Origin: Cladopsammia gracilis
Lineage: Eukaryota > Cnidaria > Anthozoa > Scleractinia > Dendrophylliidae
Length of the DNA: 64,000 nt
Direction: 5' to 3'
Assembly: GCA_022457155.1 (NCBI GenBank)
Contig: JAJGOT010000677.1
Span: forward strand, 304,968-368,967
Positions 22,440 through 34,145 of this stretch are shown one piece after another (within the stretch, counting starts at the first letter, position 1; each line of letters starts with the position of its first letter). The notes below the pieces were generated by a model, which searched no databases, had not been told where the DNA came from, and saw only the letters and a list, made by a program, of their open reading frames with translations. Made by a program: the position numbers and the translations under genes.

Positions 22440-23030
22440 GCAAATTGATTTCTCCCGAATGACCGAACAGAAATTTTCTGCTTTGTGGTGTCATCCGAAT
22501 ATTCGTGAAATACAACAGTCAAAGCTTGTGACTCTAATGACCCTTGTGACCCTTATGGACTAGACTTTCAAGTGACTGTAAACCGGAACTGACCTTGTAT
22601 TATTGTAACCGGAAATGACTAGCTTTAACTCACGATGCCTTGTAACCGGAAATGACTAGCCTCTTAGTATAATATTGTAAACTTTAGGAATTTGTTATTG
22701 ATAAATAAAACATTTTAAAAGAAAAAAAAAACACTTTTCTTGTGTTTAGCGGAGAAAACGGTTTGCAAAATCGTTTTTCCCTGCTTTTTTTTCGCGGTTT
22801 GCTACTCAAGAGAGGTTTCACATTTCTCAAACAGTGAGCTTTTGTGGAATTGTACTGTGCAGACGGTCGCGTAATAAGCTTACTGTTTTTGAGAATTGCT
22901 AAAATTGAAAAATAGCCTGGTCGTCAATCTTAATTCTAATTTTTCTTGTGCTTCCGACCTTTCACCTAAGTTAATCTTATCATCATCGTTTCTGTTCAGA
23001 GAGCTCCGCTGTTAGGCTAAGCCTATCTAT

Positions 23031-23268
23031 ATATATTATTATTTTCGTCATCACTCACTCGCACTCGTCCCAGGCTCCCCAAAAATTGGAGCCATTTTTG
23101 AACCGAAGTGACGCATCTTCGAGGGGCTAAAAAACCGATTTTCTTTCTTTTCCTCGGGAAATGATTATTGTTTTCGTTCTATGGACATAATAAACTAATG
23201 GAAAAACGAAGAAAAAAATACATTTCATAGGCACTTTAAACGGTCAACCCGTGTACTTTTTGCTGCAG
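23031..23268. repeat. Intron end with half-copy of a fold-back element
   Basis: The stretch ending ATTTCATAGGCACTTTAAA (about 23222-23240) matches the ends of the fold-back element at 56088-56518. The preceding 100 bases have similar composition but no opposing arm. The polypyrimidine tract and acceptor CTGCAG follow directly. Confidence 0.45.
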
Positions 23269-23409
23269 ACAAAGAATCAGCTTGTGCAGAATTCACCGCC
23301 GCCTTCAATGCTCTAAATAATTGGACCTTGCTGCAGTGCAATATTGAGTGTTGCATTGGCAATGACTGTAACACACAAAACGTTACTGTCAACTCCACAG
23401 ACACACCCG
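23269..23409 (+). CDS. Exon: Ly6/uPAR-like module, second part
   Basis: Acceptor GCTGCAG, donor GTAAGT, phase 1-1. It contains LLQCNIECCIGNDCNTQ; the CCxxxxCN ending is the diagnostic C-terminal signature of Ly6/uPAR three-finger domains and completes the module begun at 9862. N-glycosylation motifs NWT, NVT and NST are present. A short linker ending DTP leads into the first EGF. Confidence 0.8.
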
Positions 23410-24254
23410 GTAAGTATTACGAACGCTTGGACGTTCATTTTTGATGACTTTCTAGTATTTCAAAAAGTAACGATCAATCCGTTGAAGAATAACAATATAA
23501 CTATATTACAACTCAAGAAGGAATCGAGTCTTTGCGTTGAAAACACCGTGGGATGAGAGTACTTAACTATTTCGACATATTTCGACATGTTTTAACTGTG
23601 AGTAGGATTGTGTTCTTTCCATACATTAACGGCGATATATTGTTTTCATGTAAGGTTCCGGATGTGTCTTCAAGTGTATTTTCCCGCGCATTTTATCATG
23701 ACATTTGACATTTCACGTAATTGTCACGATATGTCTCAAAGACCGTTTATTTTCTTAATTTTCTGAAGGCCAGTTGAACTAGCCGAAAAATTGATTTGAA
23801 ACGCTTTTAACGTCAGAAAAATCCCCTTTAATTAATCATTACTTTTAATCGTTCCATGTATTTATAGAAAATACTTCTCTCCATTATGTATTTAAATTTA
23901 ATGAATTTTTCCTTAGTACATTTTTAAATATTTTCATGGAATAACTTTTACAATCTAGTTTTAGCGTTTTACTGGGAGCGGGCAGATACTGAAATTGCCC
24001 TATTATTTCGCTAGTTTCTCTTTTTCGGTAACTTTAAGGCTTTTCACGATGACATTGTTCTGCTATCATAACAATAATACTAATATTTTAGTTGCCAATA
24101 ATAACTTTCTGGTAATCATTATTGCCTCTCGCCCAAGGCAAGATTTTCAATATTGCCGTCTCAAGCTTGACAGCGTGAAACAGTGACCCATTATAGTGAT
24201 TGCATAACGTTTGTGTTTGTGTTCTTCATAGTTTTATAAATATTTTTTTTCCAG
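23410..24254. other. Intron, nothing recognised
   Basis: AT-rich intron without recognisable exon, repeat or RNA. Short reading frames here have no family features. Confidence 0.6.
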
Positions 24255-24380
24255 ATATAGACGAATGCCAGAGTGATCAAACAAATAATTGCGAGCAAAT
24301 TTGTGTCAATGTACCGGGATCTTTCTTATGTGATTGCCGTGATGGATACAAGATTAATTCTGATAAGCATAGCTGTGACG
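24255..24380 (+). CDS. Exon: calcium-binding EGF, cassette A1
   Basis: Acceptor TTTTCCAG, donor GTAAGA, phase 1-1, 42 codons. It begins DIDECQS and contains NVPGSFLCDC and DGYKIN: six Cys in EGF spacing, with the D-x-D/N-E/Q Ca-ligand start and the Asn hydroxylation context of cbEGF. It differs from the exon at 48622 by two residues, so the two are recent duplicates. The intron that follows is also shared with 25810 and 48748 onward. Confidence 0.92.
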
Positions 24381-25191
24381 GTAAGAACTTTGCTATAAAA
24401 ATCCTGAATTTGGTTATTACTCATGACGTCGCCGACAAGTGCTGTTTTGGCCTCTGACTTTTCTTTACATTAGAGCATGCAAATTTATGCACGCATATTT
24501 TCGTTGCACTGGTCTGATTGGTTGACACGCGACCTCATAATCTTGCTCTCGAATTCAAGATGGTGGCAAAATCTCTCCGTGTGCTGACTTGAGAAGCAGA
24601 AGGAATAATTATCCATGCGTTCATGGATAGATAAGACCGTTTGATATTTTGTTCACCCCTTATTGCTGTGGTATTTTTGTTTCGGCAAGTATATATAACT
24701 TGCCATTTGTTTAGCGATCGAGGTTTCAAGTGTCGGCTAATGTTATTTGAATGCCATCGAGTAGTGGCCAAATCGCAAGCATGCGACTGATCTACGTAAA
24801 AAAATACTTATCTGTCTGCTGTTTGTTTTTGTTCCTGTACTATTTACTTGTTGTTGGTATCCTTAATTGAGTGGCGTAAAACCAAAAACTAAACTAATTA
24901 CTCTGACTATAAATTACAAGAGATGCAGACAATCCAATGAACCAATCAAAACTAAAAGCAAATACAAGTGGCCGGCGCGAAGCACAAGAAAACGCAACGC
25001 GCCTAAGTAAGTCACGATTGGTTTTGCTTTCACTTTTGATTGATTGAAAAAGTGGCGCGAGATTTTTTTCTTTAACCAAACTCAAAACATTGTAATGCAA
25101 AACCAACGCACTGTCGCGAAAATTACTTTCGACACTCAATTGAAAACCGCCCAGTAAAATGATAACAATGGAATTGTGATTCTACTTGTAG
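24381..25191. other. Intron of EGF cassette A
   Basis: Contains a block (CACTGGTCTGATTGGTTG, then CTTGCTCTCGAATTCAAGA and GGCAAAATCTCTCCGTG) repeated in the introns at 25860-25907 plus 34289-34360 and at 49350-49440. This shows that introns were duplicated with the exons. No gene of its own. Confidence 0.8.
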
Positions 25192-25314
25192 ATATAAATG
25201 AATGCGTGCCTTCAAATGACTGTATGCAGACGTGTATCAACCTTCAAGGAAGCTACAATTGTTCCTGTGACCAGTATTTTGAAACAGATCCAACGAACTG
25301 GAGAAAATGCATAG
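25192..25314 (+). CDS. Exon: calcium-binding EGF, cassette A2
   Basis: Acceptor CTTGTAG, donor GTATGT, phase 1-1. It begins DINECVPSNDCMQTC with GSYNCSCDQYF and ends near WRKCI: six Cys and the cbEGF ligand start. The paralogous exon lies at 49980. In A1 and A2 together the two-exon cassette stands before NIDO; the same cassette recurs after VWD. Confidence 0.92.
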
Positions 25315-25809
25315 GTATGTGTTATTCTTTATGTCTTTTTTTCGTGAATTTTTAGTGTCTGGCTGATGTTGTAATCTTGTTTTATGTGGTATAAAGTACT
25401 AACTGCAAAATTACTTTATCTGTCGCCTAAAAGCTCTGTGACCATAAATTATACAAGTGTTTACATGGTTTTTCTAGGAAACTCTTGCACGAATAATCAT
25501 TTGACTCTAGAACGCGTTGTATAATTATTGCGCCTAACTGCTATGAAAGCAATGCATTAATTGATAAAACTAACGAAAGAAGCTCTCTTATACCTCCGGT
25601 TATCGTAAACCAAAATTAGGTGCTGTATACTTGTCCCGTTTAAAATGCCTGATTCAGTTTAGTTTTGGTACAAGACGAACAGACTGCAATACAACTGAAT
25701 AGGCCGTTAAATAAAGTGAGCTGTTGTTGATCTTTCCATCCGGAATTTATCTTTGCTTGTTTTACTTTTTAAATGATTTCTATCAATTTTTATAAATATT
25801 TTTTCCAGA

Positions 25810-25850
25810 TATTGACGAATGCTAGAGTAATCAAACAAATAATTGCATTA
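25810..25850 (+). pseudogene. Broken third copy of EGF exon (cassette B1)
   Basis: It follows the same acceptor as A1 (AAATATTTTTTCCAG) and reads DIDEC, then TAG where A1 and C1 have a Gln codon, then SNQTNNC. After 36 bases it jumps straight to the downstream intron block (GTGCATTCAAATCTATGCAC), so about two thirds of the exon and its donor are deleted. It cannot encode an EGF, but its acceptor survives and could act as a decoy. Confidence 0.85.
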
Positions 25851-26129
25851 GTGCATTCAAATCTATGCACGCATATTTTAGGTTCACTGGTCTGATTGGT
25901 TAAGACGCCCGGGCGGCTGCTCCTATAATGGGCTATACGGGGATGCTCCGCCAGAAAGGGGTACCTTTTTGAGGCTGGTGGTATATGAAAGGGTCGGGAT
26001 TTCACGAAGAATAGGAAAGGGGGTAGCGAATACACAAGTTGGAGCATAAAAAAGGGTAGGGAAAACTTCTATTTAAGTATTATAAAAAGGGCCTTTCAAT
26101 ATATATTAAAAAGACGCACGCACAGCAAA

Positions 26130-26550
26130 AAAAGCCGAGTAAACTGAACTCAAAATACTGAGTAAATCGTTGCATCCACAGTGACTCATTACATTGAGTA
26201 AATTGTAGCAGACATGTTGAGTAATTAATACTCATGGGTTTGAGTAAGTTTACTCAGATTGAGTTAACTTACTCAGCAGTATGAGTAAAAGTACTCAGCT
26301 ATTGAGTACAATTAACTCAAATTAAGAGTAAAACTACTCAAGAGAAATGCATCCATACTGACTCTTTATTTTGAGTAAACTAGTCATTTACTCAATAAAT
26401 GAGTAAATAGTACTCTATGTTTTGAGTAAAATAAAAACTTACTCAGACAGTGAGTTTAAATACAACTCAAGGTATTGAGTAAAAATACACATGTCTATGA
26501 ATGAAAAGTACTCTTAATTTTGAGCAAAATACAAATTTACTCATTCTGTC
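26130..26550. repeat. Left subterminal TGAGTA/TACTCA array
   Basis: More than two dozen GAGTA, TACTC or ACTCA units in both orientations within about 420 bases, many as TTGAGTAAA. The matching array lies at 33800-34145. Clustered short motifs just inside transposon ends commonly serve as transposase-binding sites; that role is inferred here. Confidence 0.85.
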
Positions 26551-28595
26551 AACTTGTTGTCATTAAACAATAAAGTGACAACCTGACTGTCCTATACAAG
26601 TCTTTAAAGAACAGCAATTTCTACAGGTACATTCTGATATCTAAAATTATATTTTTCTCTCATCTAAATTCAATGTTTTCAATGTAGTTAATATATGTTT
26701 ATGTCTTCTAAAGCTAAAATAGCACTGAAAATGGTGCACAAAGCACTAAATGATTAAACCTAGACATTAACCCCTTCATGAAAAGCAAAAACACTTTTAA
26801 CCATGAGGAACAAAGACATTAGTTAATAATTACTCTAATTCTGGATTAAAGTGGCAGTGTCACAAGGATTTTTTCATTTCAAAAAACAAAACATGTTTTT
26901 TATTAACAGAAACCGAAAAACAATGGTCCTGCTTTGTGATAAATTTATCATCCTGTTTTAGCTGGCTGATGAGTGTCTTTAGTCACAGACAATTACTGGA
27001 TCTGAATGAAGAGCAACTTGAAAAAATTTATCTGTAGACTAACTTTTTTCAAGTTCTCACATTTTAATTTCCAAAATAGGCTACAACAGATCATGATTTG
27101 TTCATCTTTCAAGAATTGGTTAGCCTGCATGGCAGGTGTAAACAGGGATGGGGGAGGGGGCAGGAAAAAGGAGAGGGGAGAAGGGAAGGAATGCCTGCTA
27201 TAAGAACCGGCCATTTCGCCCACCGATTTCCTCATAATTGAATTACGTCAACTGTCAATACGTCCACCAATCAGAAACTAGCACGCGCTTTTATGCATGG
27301 ATAACTTCGCGCAGAAATTTACTATGTTTAAAACACAGCATGAATTAGCCAATCAGAGTTTGCGGCCACCAGCATCCACAGAAATGAACAAATGGGGGTC
27401 TTCATTGTAGGCCTCCTTTATCTCTCTCCCTGACACCTGCTACGCAGGCTACAATTGTTTGATTTCTTGTTCTTGGTGTTTTAGTATTATTTTGTAAATA
27501 AGTAAAGGTATTGTAGCATAGCTTTGACCAAAAAAGGCCAAACTCTCCATGACACTGCCCCTTTAAGATAATCTTTTAACTCTTTAACTCCCAAGAGTGC
27601 CAAAAATCAAAATTCTAGAAAAATCACAAATTCCATTTTGTAAAAAATAATATTGAAAAACAAAATGGTACCATGTGATGGTCACACCATAGGATTACTT
27701 TGCATGTCTTCTTTACATGTCTTCATTTATTGACTCTGGCAGTGAGAGGGTTAAACAACTGGAGCTGGTTGATTTGCATGTAAATGTATAATAATTTTCT
27801 GTACATAACTGTACATGTGCCAATCAAAATGGTCATTTCAGCCCAGACTGTTCGCTGGCTATGCATGGCCTGTAATGATTTGGTTAAGATAAGACAGTGG
27901 TGAAGGAATTCACCCATAAAATGTGTTCAAAAAGAAAATACTTCCTGAAATAGAAACATCCACAAAGCACAAAAACTGTGAATTTTCTTTTAACATTATA
28001 ATTTTTCTGACAATGAGCAAATGATGGGCGAATCAGGACAGGTGCATCATAACTGGTGAATCATGCTTGGCATAAACGGTTCTGCGTACCCCAATGAGAT
28101 ATTTATGGATGGTTTTTTTTATATATTTGAGTTAGTCAGTATTAATTTTGCTCTGTGAACTCAGTTTATGTGCGAATTTCCTTCACAAAATTATATCTGA
28201 TCATGGGCAGACCATGATGGGCAAATCATAGCCAGTGAATTATGGTTTGAAAGGCCTGGGTCTGCATGCTGCAGTGAAAACAGCTGTAACTGTACAGACC
28301 AGTTGTAAAGTGATTTTAACATATTACTAGTTTACTTGTAAACTGCCAGCAGTCTCTTTCTTTTCCTAAAATGTATTTTTAGAGCGAGACGTATGCAAGC
28401 ACACAAACAAATATGGTAGCTGCAAGAAGTGCAGACAGCAGGGGAAAAGAAGTAGAAGAAAGCCACTGTGATGGGTCCTTTGACCTTCCAATTTGCCAAC
28501 TTTGACAAGTTTTTGAGAGCTGGGTCCTCTCACTTTGACTATTTTCTTGATTGCAGTACAAATCAACAGACAGCAATGAAGAAAGAAATTAACTA

Positions 28596-29371
28596 CAGTA
28601 GAACCTCTACTAACGGCCACCTCTCTACAACAGCCATGTTTTCTTGTCACGCCTTCTCATTCACTCACTCAAATCCTCTAATAATTGATAACCTCCCCAT
28701 AATGGACCCCTCTCTACAACGGCCATGTTTTCTTGTCGCGCCTTCTCATTCACTCACTGAAATGCTCTAATTGATTACCTCCCCATAACGGCCACCTCTC
28801 TACAACTACCATGTTTTCTTGTCACGCCTTCTCATTCACTCACTCAAATCCTCTAATAATTGATAACCTCCCCATAACGGCCACCTCTCTACAATGACCA
28901 TGTTTTCTTGTCACGCCTTCTCATTCACTCACTGAAATGCTCTAATTGATAACCTCTCCATACCGGCCACCTCTCTACAACAGCCATGTTTGGGAGAGGC
29001 TGTACCTTTCCAAACAAGCTCAGTGATTGGTTAACGAAACAATAGGTTAAACAACAGAAACAATAGCCCTAGACCTAAACACAATAGAAGCTACAGTACT
29101 ACGGGGCCAATAAAAATAGAGGTCTGGAAGAGCTACAGCACTACTCCCATGTTTTCTTGTCACGCCTTCTCATTCACTCACTCAAATCCTCTAATTGATA
29201 ACCTCCCCATAACGGCCACCCTGTCTACAACAGCCATGTTTTCTTGTCCCACCTTCTCATTCACTCAATCAAATCCTCTACATGTAATTGATAACCTCCC
29301 CATAATGGCCACCTCTCTACAACGGCCAGAAAGGTCTGTCCGAAGGTGGCCGCTGTAGAGAGGTTTGACTG
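28596..29371. mobile_element. Tc1/mariner-pogo-like MITE with internal tandem repeats
   Basis: Flanked by TA (28594-28595, 29372-29373). The left end is CAGTAGAACCTCTACTAACG; the right end, read in reverse complement, starts CAGTCAAACCTCTCTACAG. The interior is a tandem array of about 105-base units containing GCCATGTTTTCTTGTC, TTCTCATTCACTCA and TGATAACCTCCCCATAA. There is no transposase. The TA duplication and CAGT start fit pogo/Tigger-type elements. Confidence 0.7.
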
Positions 29372-29667
29372 TATTTACAATCACAAATTGCCCAGTATGC
29401 TAACAAATTCTTGAATAATGCAACAGATAGCCACAAATCGCAAAATAATGCCAAGTCCAATTTCAAATATCTTGTTGGATTAACAAATTTGAGCATGAAC
29501 AGGTACATGTAAATAAACAATCAGTATTTTCTGTCTCTCAGAAACAGGAATTCAAGGAATAATGAAAATTTTACAGTCTGTTACTGATTTGTAATTGTTT
29601 ATATGTAATTCAGAAATCAGCTTGTGTGTGTGTTGGGGGAGGGGAAACTGCTGGCAGTCTATTATTA

Positions 29668-30071
29668 GGGACGGTTCATTATTTATGGGGATGACCGGGT
29701 CAGTAAAAAAGTGATCATAGAAATTTTTTTATTCGTAACAACAGGCTTTTAGTTTTCTTTTTGGGCCAAAATGACTGGGGTTTGAAAATCTTTTAATTAT
29801 ACATGTAATATACAATGAACAATAAACCAGTTAGCTTTCTAAAAAATAATAGTTAGAAATGCAGTTGTACTGAGAAATGTACATGTACCCCATTAAAATC
29901 TTAATGTCAAGTTTTATATTTTATTTGAATGGGCTTTGAAAAAATAATTAATGATGCACATAGACAGGCTTTGGAATTCTGACATGATTTTATGACGGGT
30001 TTTAAAAAAAAAATAACAAAAAGCTGTGTTACTTCCTGACCCAGTCATCCCCATAAATAATGAACCGTCCC
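29668..30071. mobile_element. PIF/Harbinger-like MITE
   Basis: Flanked by TTA (29665-29667, 30072-30074). The ends are inverted: GGGACGGTTCATTATTTATG on the left and CATAAATAATGAACCGTCCC on the right, with matches continuing inwards (GGGATGACCGGGTCAG and CTGACCCAGTCATCCC). About 404 bases, no coding. The three-base TTA duplication and G-rich start suit PIF/Harbinger. Confidence 0.75.
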
Positions 30072-31194
30072 TTAGTTCAAATATACTGTACATGGTATAT
30101 TAAATAATTTTATGTACATGTACATCCTAAGTAAAACCATCAGCCCTAAAAAAATCCATCCTGTAGAAGAAAAAAGGATTACATACACTGTGAGTAAGTT
30201 TCCATATAATAATACAGTGGAACCCTGTAATAATCTGGCCACAAAAATCTGATCCTATCAATAATAGTAATTGGACTGAGGGGAGTACAATTCAGGGAGT
30301 AATCGGGTAAGTGATTTCAAATCTGGCCATGTTGAGCCTTGCTTCAAGGCTGGCAAGTGCTCTCAATCTTGAGTTTTCCAACCTAAATAATTTAATCTTC
30401 ACACCACATTGTACATTAATTTAATGTGGTGGATTCTTTGGTAAAGTCCAAATACCAGTACACAAACTGTACAGTGTGTTTTCCCTGTATCAAGCTACAT
30501 CTTTACAGTATTTGTGAAAATTACCAGCATCTTATGAACTACAGTGTATAATTTCTGATTTATGATGAAAGTGTACATATGCAAACAATGTAAGGTAATG
30601 GAGTTACGCTGGAAATTTTCTGCACTGCATTCAGTTATGATAAAAAAAAAAAAACAATTAATATGCTTTTGGCAGCTAAGTACAGTAAGCATTTCATAGA
30701 ATCAAGTTATTGATTGCCTCTTTTCCAGCGACAGTATCATAAAATGTAAATTTACAGGACTGTGCCCTTGCAGTTGCTGGTAGCACCAGGCTACAATGTA
30801 CAATATACTAAGATATATTTACTACATGTGTAATTTCTAACACAAAGTTAAAGTGCTGGGCACCCTAGATTTAATTGTTAAGAGAATTTGAGCCACTATG
30901 GTCTTTATATTTATATATCAAGACTTTCTTAAGGAGATGCAATTATTATATGCGTACATGTACATATAGTAGAATTTGATTTTTCCTGTTAAATAATTAC
31001 ATGTACAGTATGTGCTGTATTTAAAGGCACTATCAACAGGTTTACTCTGTCATGCGGAATGTCAACCAAAATCCACTGTTTATTACTTTTGACCTGTACA
31101 TACAATCATATATATTTTTGGAAGAAATTGAAGGCTATCAAAATTGAGGCCAAGTTGAAGTGCTGTATACAACCTCCAAACTATTCAATCTCTT

Positions 31195-31992
31195 TTTTTT
31201 TTTTTAATACCAATAGTAAATACAAAGTTTTACAATATATTGAAAAAAGAAAACAAAAAAGAAATAATAATTACAATACATATACAAAAATGCATTACAA
31301 TACATATGCAAAAAGAAAAAAAAAATAAATTAAAAAGTACAATGTAGGTTAAAAGAATGTATCTTAAGGGAGTTGCACTAACATTCACTTAGTTAAAGAA
31401 GTTTGGATCATGTTTTTTTGAAGTCCTTTAAGCGGTTAGATTTAAATTAAGCTATGGTGCGTAGAATATCAGTTTTGTTATTAAGGCGCAAAAGAAAACT
31501 GTCAAAATCTAGGATGCCGCTGCGTAAGCTTGTTGCAAAAACATGATATTTGGTGACAATCAAACAGTAGTTAAGAACTTTCCAATTGTTTGACTCTTTG
31601 TGCCATCTGTATAAAATAGTCTTTTCAGGTAAGGTCAGTTTTTCATTAAATTTTTCTCGCCACCAGTTAGAAAAGGAAGTCCAAAACGACGAGGATACAC
31701 TGCAAGTAACTAGCATGTGTCTTAGAGAGATTGATTCTCAAGGTTACACAAAGGACAGACTTCACTATCAGTTATGCGTGCATGAAAAAGGCTGGATTGA
31801 GTAGGTAAAATATTGTGAATAACTTTAACTTGGAACATAATCAATTTCGGTTCTTTCAAGATTTTGAACGGAAGCATGTAGATGTCGCGAATTGTGTCTT
31901 TGGTGAACCCATAACTTAAAATTCTGCCTTCAGCAGTGGGTGCCGAGAAGCTTTCTTCAAGCATGGCAGAGTAGGCTTCTTTTGTGGAGAAC
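31195..31992 (-). mobile_element. 5'-truncated LINE fragment with target duplication
   Basis: ACTATTCAATCTCTT flanks it at 31180-31194 and 31993-32007. On the minus strand it encodes an ORF2 C-terminus: KVIHNILPTQSSLFHARI and the knuckle CPLCNLENQSL, then in another frame HMLVTCSVSSSFWTSF, ending near 31450. A frame change separates the two parts. The poly-A tail is the T-run at 31195-31205. It is nested inside the 8.4-kb element, so it is the younger of the two. Confidence 0.85.
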
Positions 31993-32898
31993 ACTATTCA
32001 ATCTCTTGCTTAAGTTCAGTTATTAATTCAACCAATCTGCATTTCTTTTTTATGGAATGACATACATTGTACATTGTATCTTTAATTTGGCAAATAAAAT
32101 TTTTCAGATATAAATTCATGTTTCTCCCCTTTGATGAGCGAGTCAAAGTCAACTCAAAAGGGGTGTTAGTAAAGGGCAGTGAATACCACCCAACATAACA
32201 ACAGAAACTGCATCAACATAAATTTATACTGCCTTGTCCTGGCCTCATAGTTCTCACTAACAAGCGTTGAGGTACACTTGAGTAAGTTATTAAGTAAAAG
32301 GCAGCGAATGCAACCTTACTCAATAGCTGGGTTACAGCACGATAAGACCAAAACTCAGGCTCCAAACATGCCATTGAAAGATTCACTTATGAAATCTTAA
32401 ATTTCTTGCTTGATGTCTACAAGAATTATATACTTCTTTTCAATAACATTTTTTGTTTATTACATGTAGGTCAATTACTTGTCATATTTTGTTACATTTT
32501 ATAGCTGAGTCACCAAAAATGCACTGCACGCACAGAGAGTGAAATCTGTCATTTTTGATGACATTGAATTTACCTAACACTGTACATAGTGAATCGGAAT
32601 CTTACTGCATCATCCCAAGTTGTGTACAGTGTAATTGGAAGTCTGTAACTGTTATCTTAGCTTTTTTCAATTATTAGTCAGTTTGAAAACTTTTTTCGCA
32701 GTTGTGCGCTATCGGTGGACAAGGATTTGACATCCAAAGTCAACGGTGTTATGCCCATATGGTTTGTTAAGCATGGATGACCAATGGCCCCAGCAAATAA
32801 AAAGAAAATAATACTGTAAAATCAACATCACTTGAACAGAATTACAAGATAAAGGAATATTATAATTTTAGCTTTAGTTTCTTATAAGCTTATTTATT

Positions 32899-33414
32899 TA
32901 AATGAGCAGGCTGAAATTGGTTCTGTCCTGGCCGGTGTACCGATATACAAAGACCAAAACAAGACTAAACAATAGACTACACAGAATACAATGCAAAATC
33001 CCCTGTGAAGACTGTGAATCCACCAAGACAGAACCATGAAATTCGCAGAAAATCTTCGGTGCAGGCAAACAAAAATAATATTTCAACTGGTTTATATAAT
33101 AACATTTTTAACGTAAGCTTACTTACCTTTGGGATCGCATGGGCAGTAAGAATGAAGCCCTTGAATTGGTGGGGCTTTGAAGAAGCCAACATGGCGGACA
33201 AACTGGAACTGACGATGCTTGTACGATGGAAGCAATCGTATGCATAGCGATCGTTGATATGTCGTAAAAACATTGCATACAACTTATTTAGAAAACGTGG
33301 AACGAGAAAAAGGTTCAGATCACAAGCTGTCCTTTCAAAGCAAGCGAAGTTTTGAGCGCTGAAAACGAGCGCAAGATACACAGAACGGTTCCTTGAAAGA
33401 AGCGCCAAAATCAC
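32899..33414 (-). other. Open stretch inside the 8.4-kb element, coding doubtful
   Basis: A minus-strand frame of 145 residues starting at 33414 (MILALLSRNRSVYLAL) contains FACTEDFLRISWFCLGGF. No transposase motif (DDE/DDD, zinc finger, BED) is visible. It lies where a transposase remnant might be expected, but nothing supports that. Confidence 0.15.
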
Positions 33415-33799
33415 GAACTGCCCGCCGGGAATGACTCTCTTTGCGCATGATCAATTCGCACCCAAGACCTCTCGGTCGAGCGGCCGAGTGGAAAAATTGC
33501 TTCGATTTTCACCATTATTTTTTAACAGTTCACTTACAGATTTACGAATTTATCAAGGCATTTCTTTTTGAGTCTCTTGTTATTTGGAAATCATTCCTAT
33601 TTTCGTAAATCCAGGCTTTAAAAACACCTCTTCAATTTCAGTTGTTTTGGCAAATAATTATTTAAAATAACAAAATATTAAAATGCTCTGTCAGCTGTGT
33701 GCTCTTCACCGCCGGGAAAGTTCTTTGAAAATCACATAGTCCAGGACTGATGACTTCTAATCTCCTAATCGGACAGAAGTTTTAGCAGCGTTCTTATTC

Positions 33800-34145
33800 A
33801 TACTTATTTACTCTTATGTGTGTGCTTTTACTCACGTTTGAGTAAATGTGACTGCTACACTGAGTTCACTCAAAATAAAGAGTTGTTTGAACTCACTATA
33901 TTGGGTTAAGAATTAACTCATATTTTGAGTTTGAGTAAGAAACACTTACTCACTGCGGTGAGTAAGTTTTTACTCGTAAGTTTGAGTAAAAGTGACTCCC
34001 GCTTGATTTACTCAAAATAAGGAGTTGTTTGAACTCGCTATGTTGGGTTAAATATTTAACTCAAATTTTGAGTAAACTAACTCAAAATATCGAGTAAAAT
34101 GCTTACTTTACTCAAAAAATGAGTCAGTTTGACTCATTTGCAAAA
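33800..34145. repeat. Right subterminal TGAGTA/TACTCA array
   Basis: Counterpart of the array at 26130-26550, again in both orientations. It also contains a duplicated unit: ACTCAAAATAA(A/G)GAGTTGTTTGAACTC occurs twice, followed each time by GTTGGGTTAA. Confidence 0.85.

Larger units (their letters stand above)
13884..23030 (+). mobile_element. LINE-A copy 2, interrupted by three younger insertions
   Basis: Same ends and order as copy 1: AGCGGAGCAC with a GC-rich hairpin, broken endonuclease and RT frames, a G-capped element, then GAGCTCCGCT at 23001-23010 and the TTAGGCTAAGCCTA tail. Endonuclease pieces (LNIRGFG, FICLQET, GGVAILVAEN) occupy about 14629-14961 and RT pieces about 15537-16740. 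The RT is interrupted by a small TIR element (15950-16117) and by a full-length LINE on the other strand (16771-21854). LINE-A resumes at 21869 with the bases that follow the same point in copy 1. Both copies carry the G-capped element at the same place, so they descend from one already-composite ancestor or one duplicated segment. Confidence 0.75.

Noticed and set aside
32899..33414. Transposase of the 8.4-kb element.
   Set aside because: The minus-strand frame has no catalytic or DNA-binding motif and is no longer than chance frames nearby.
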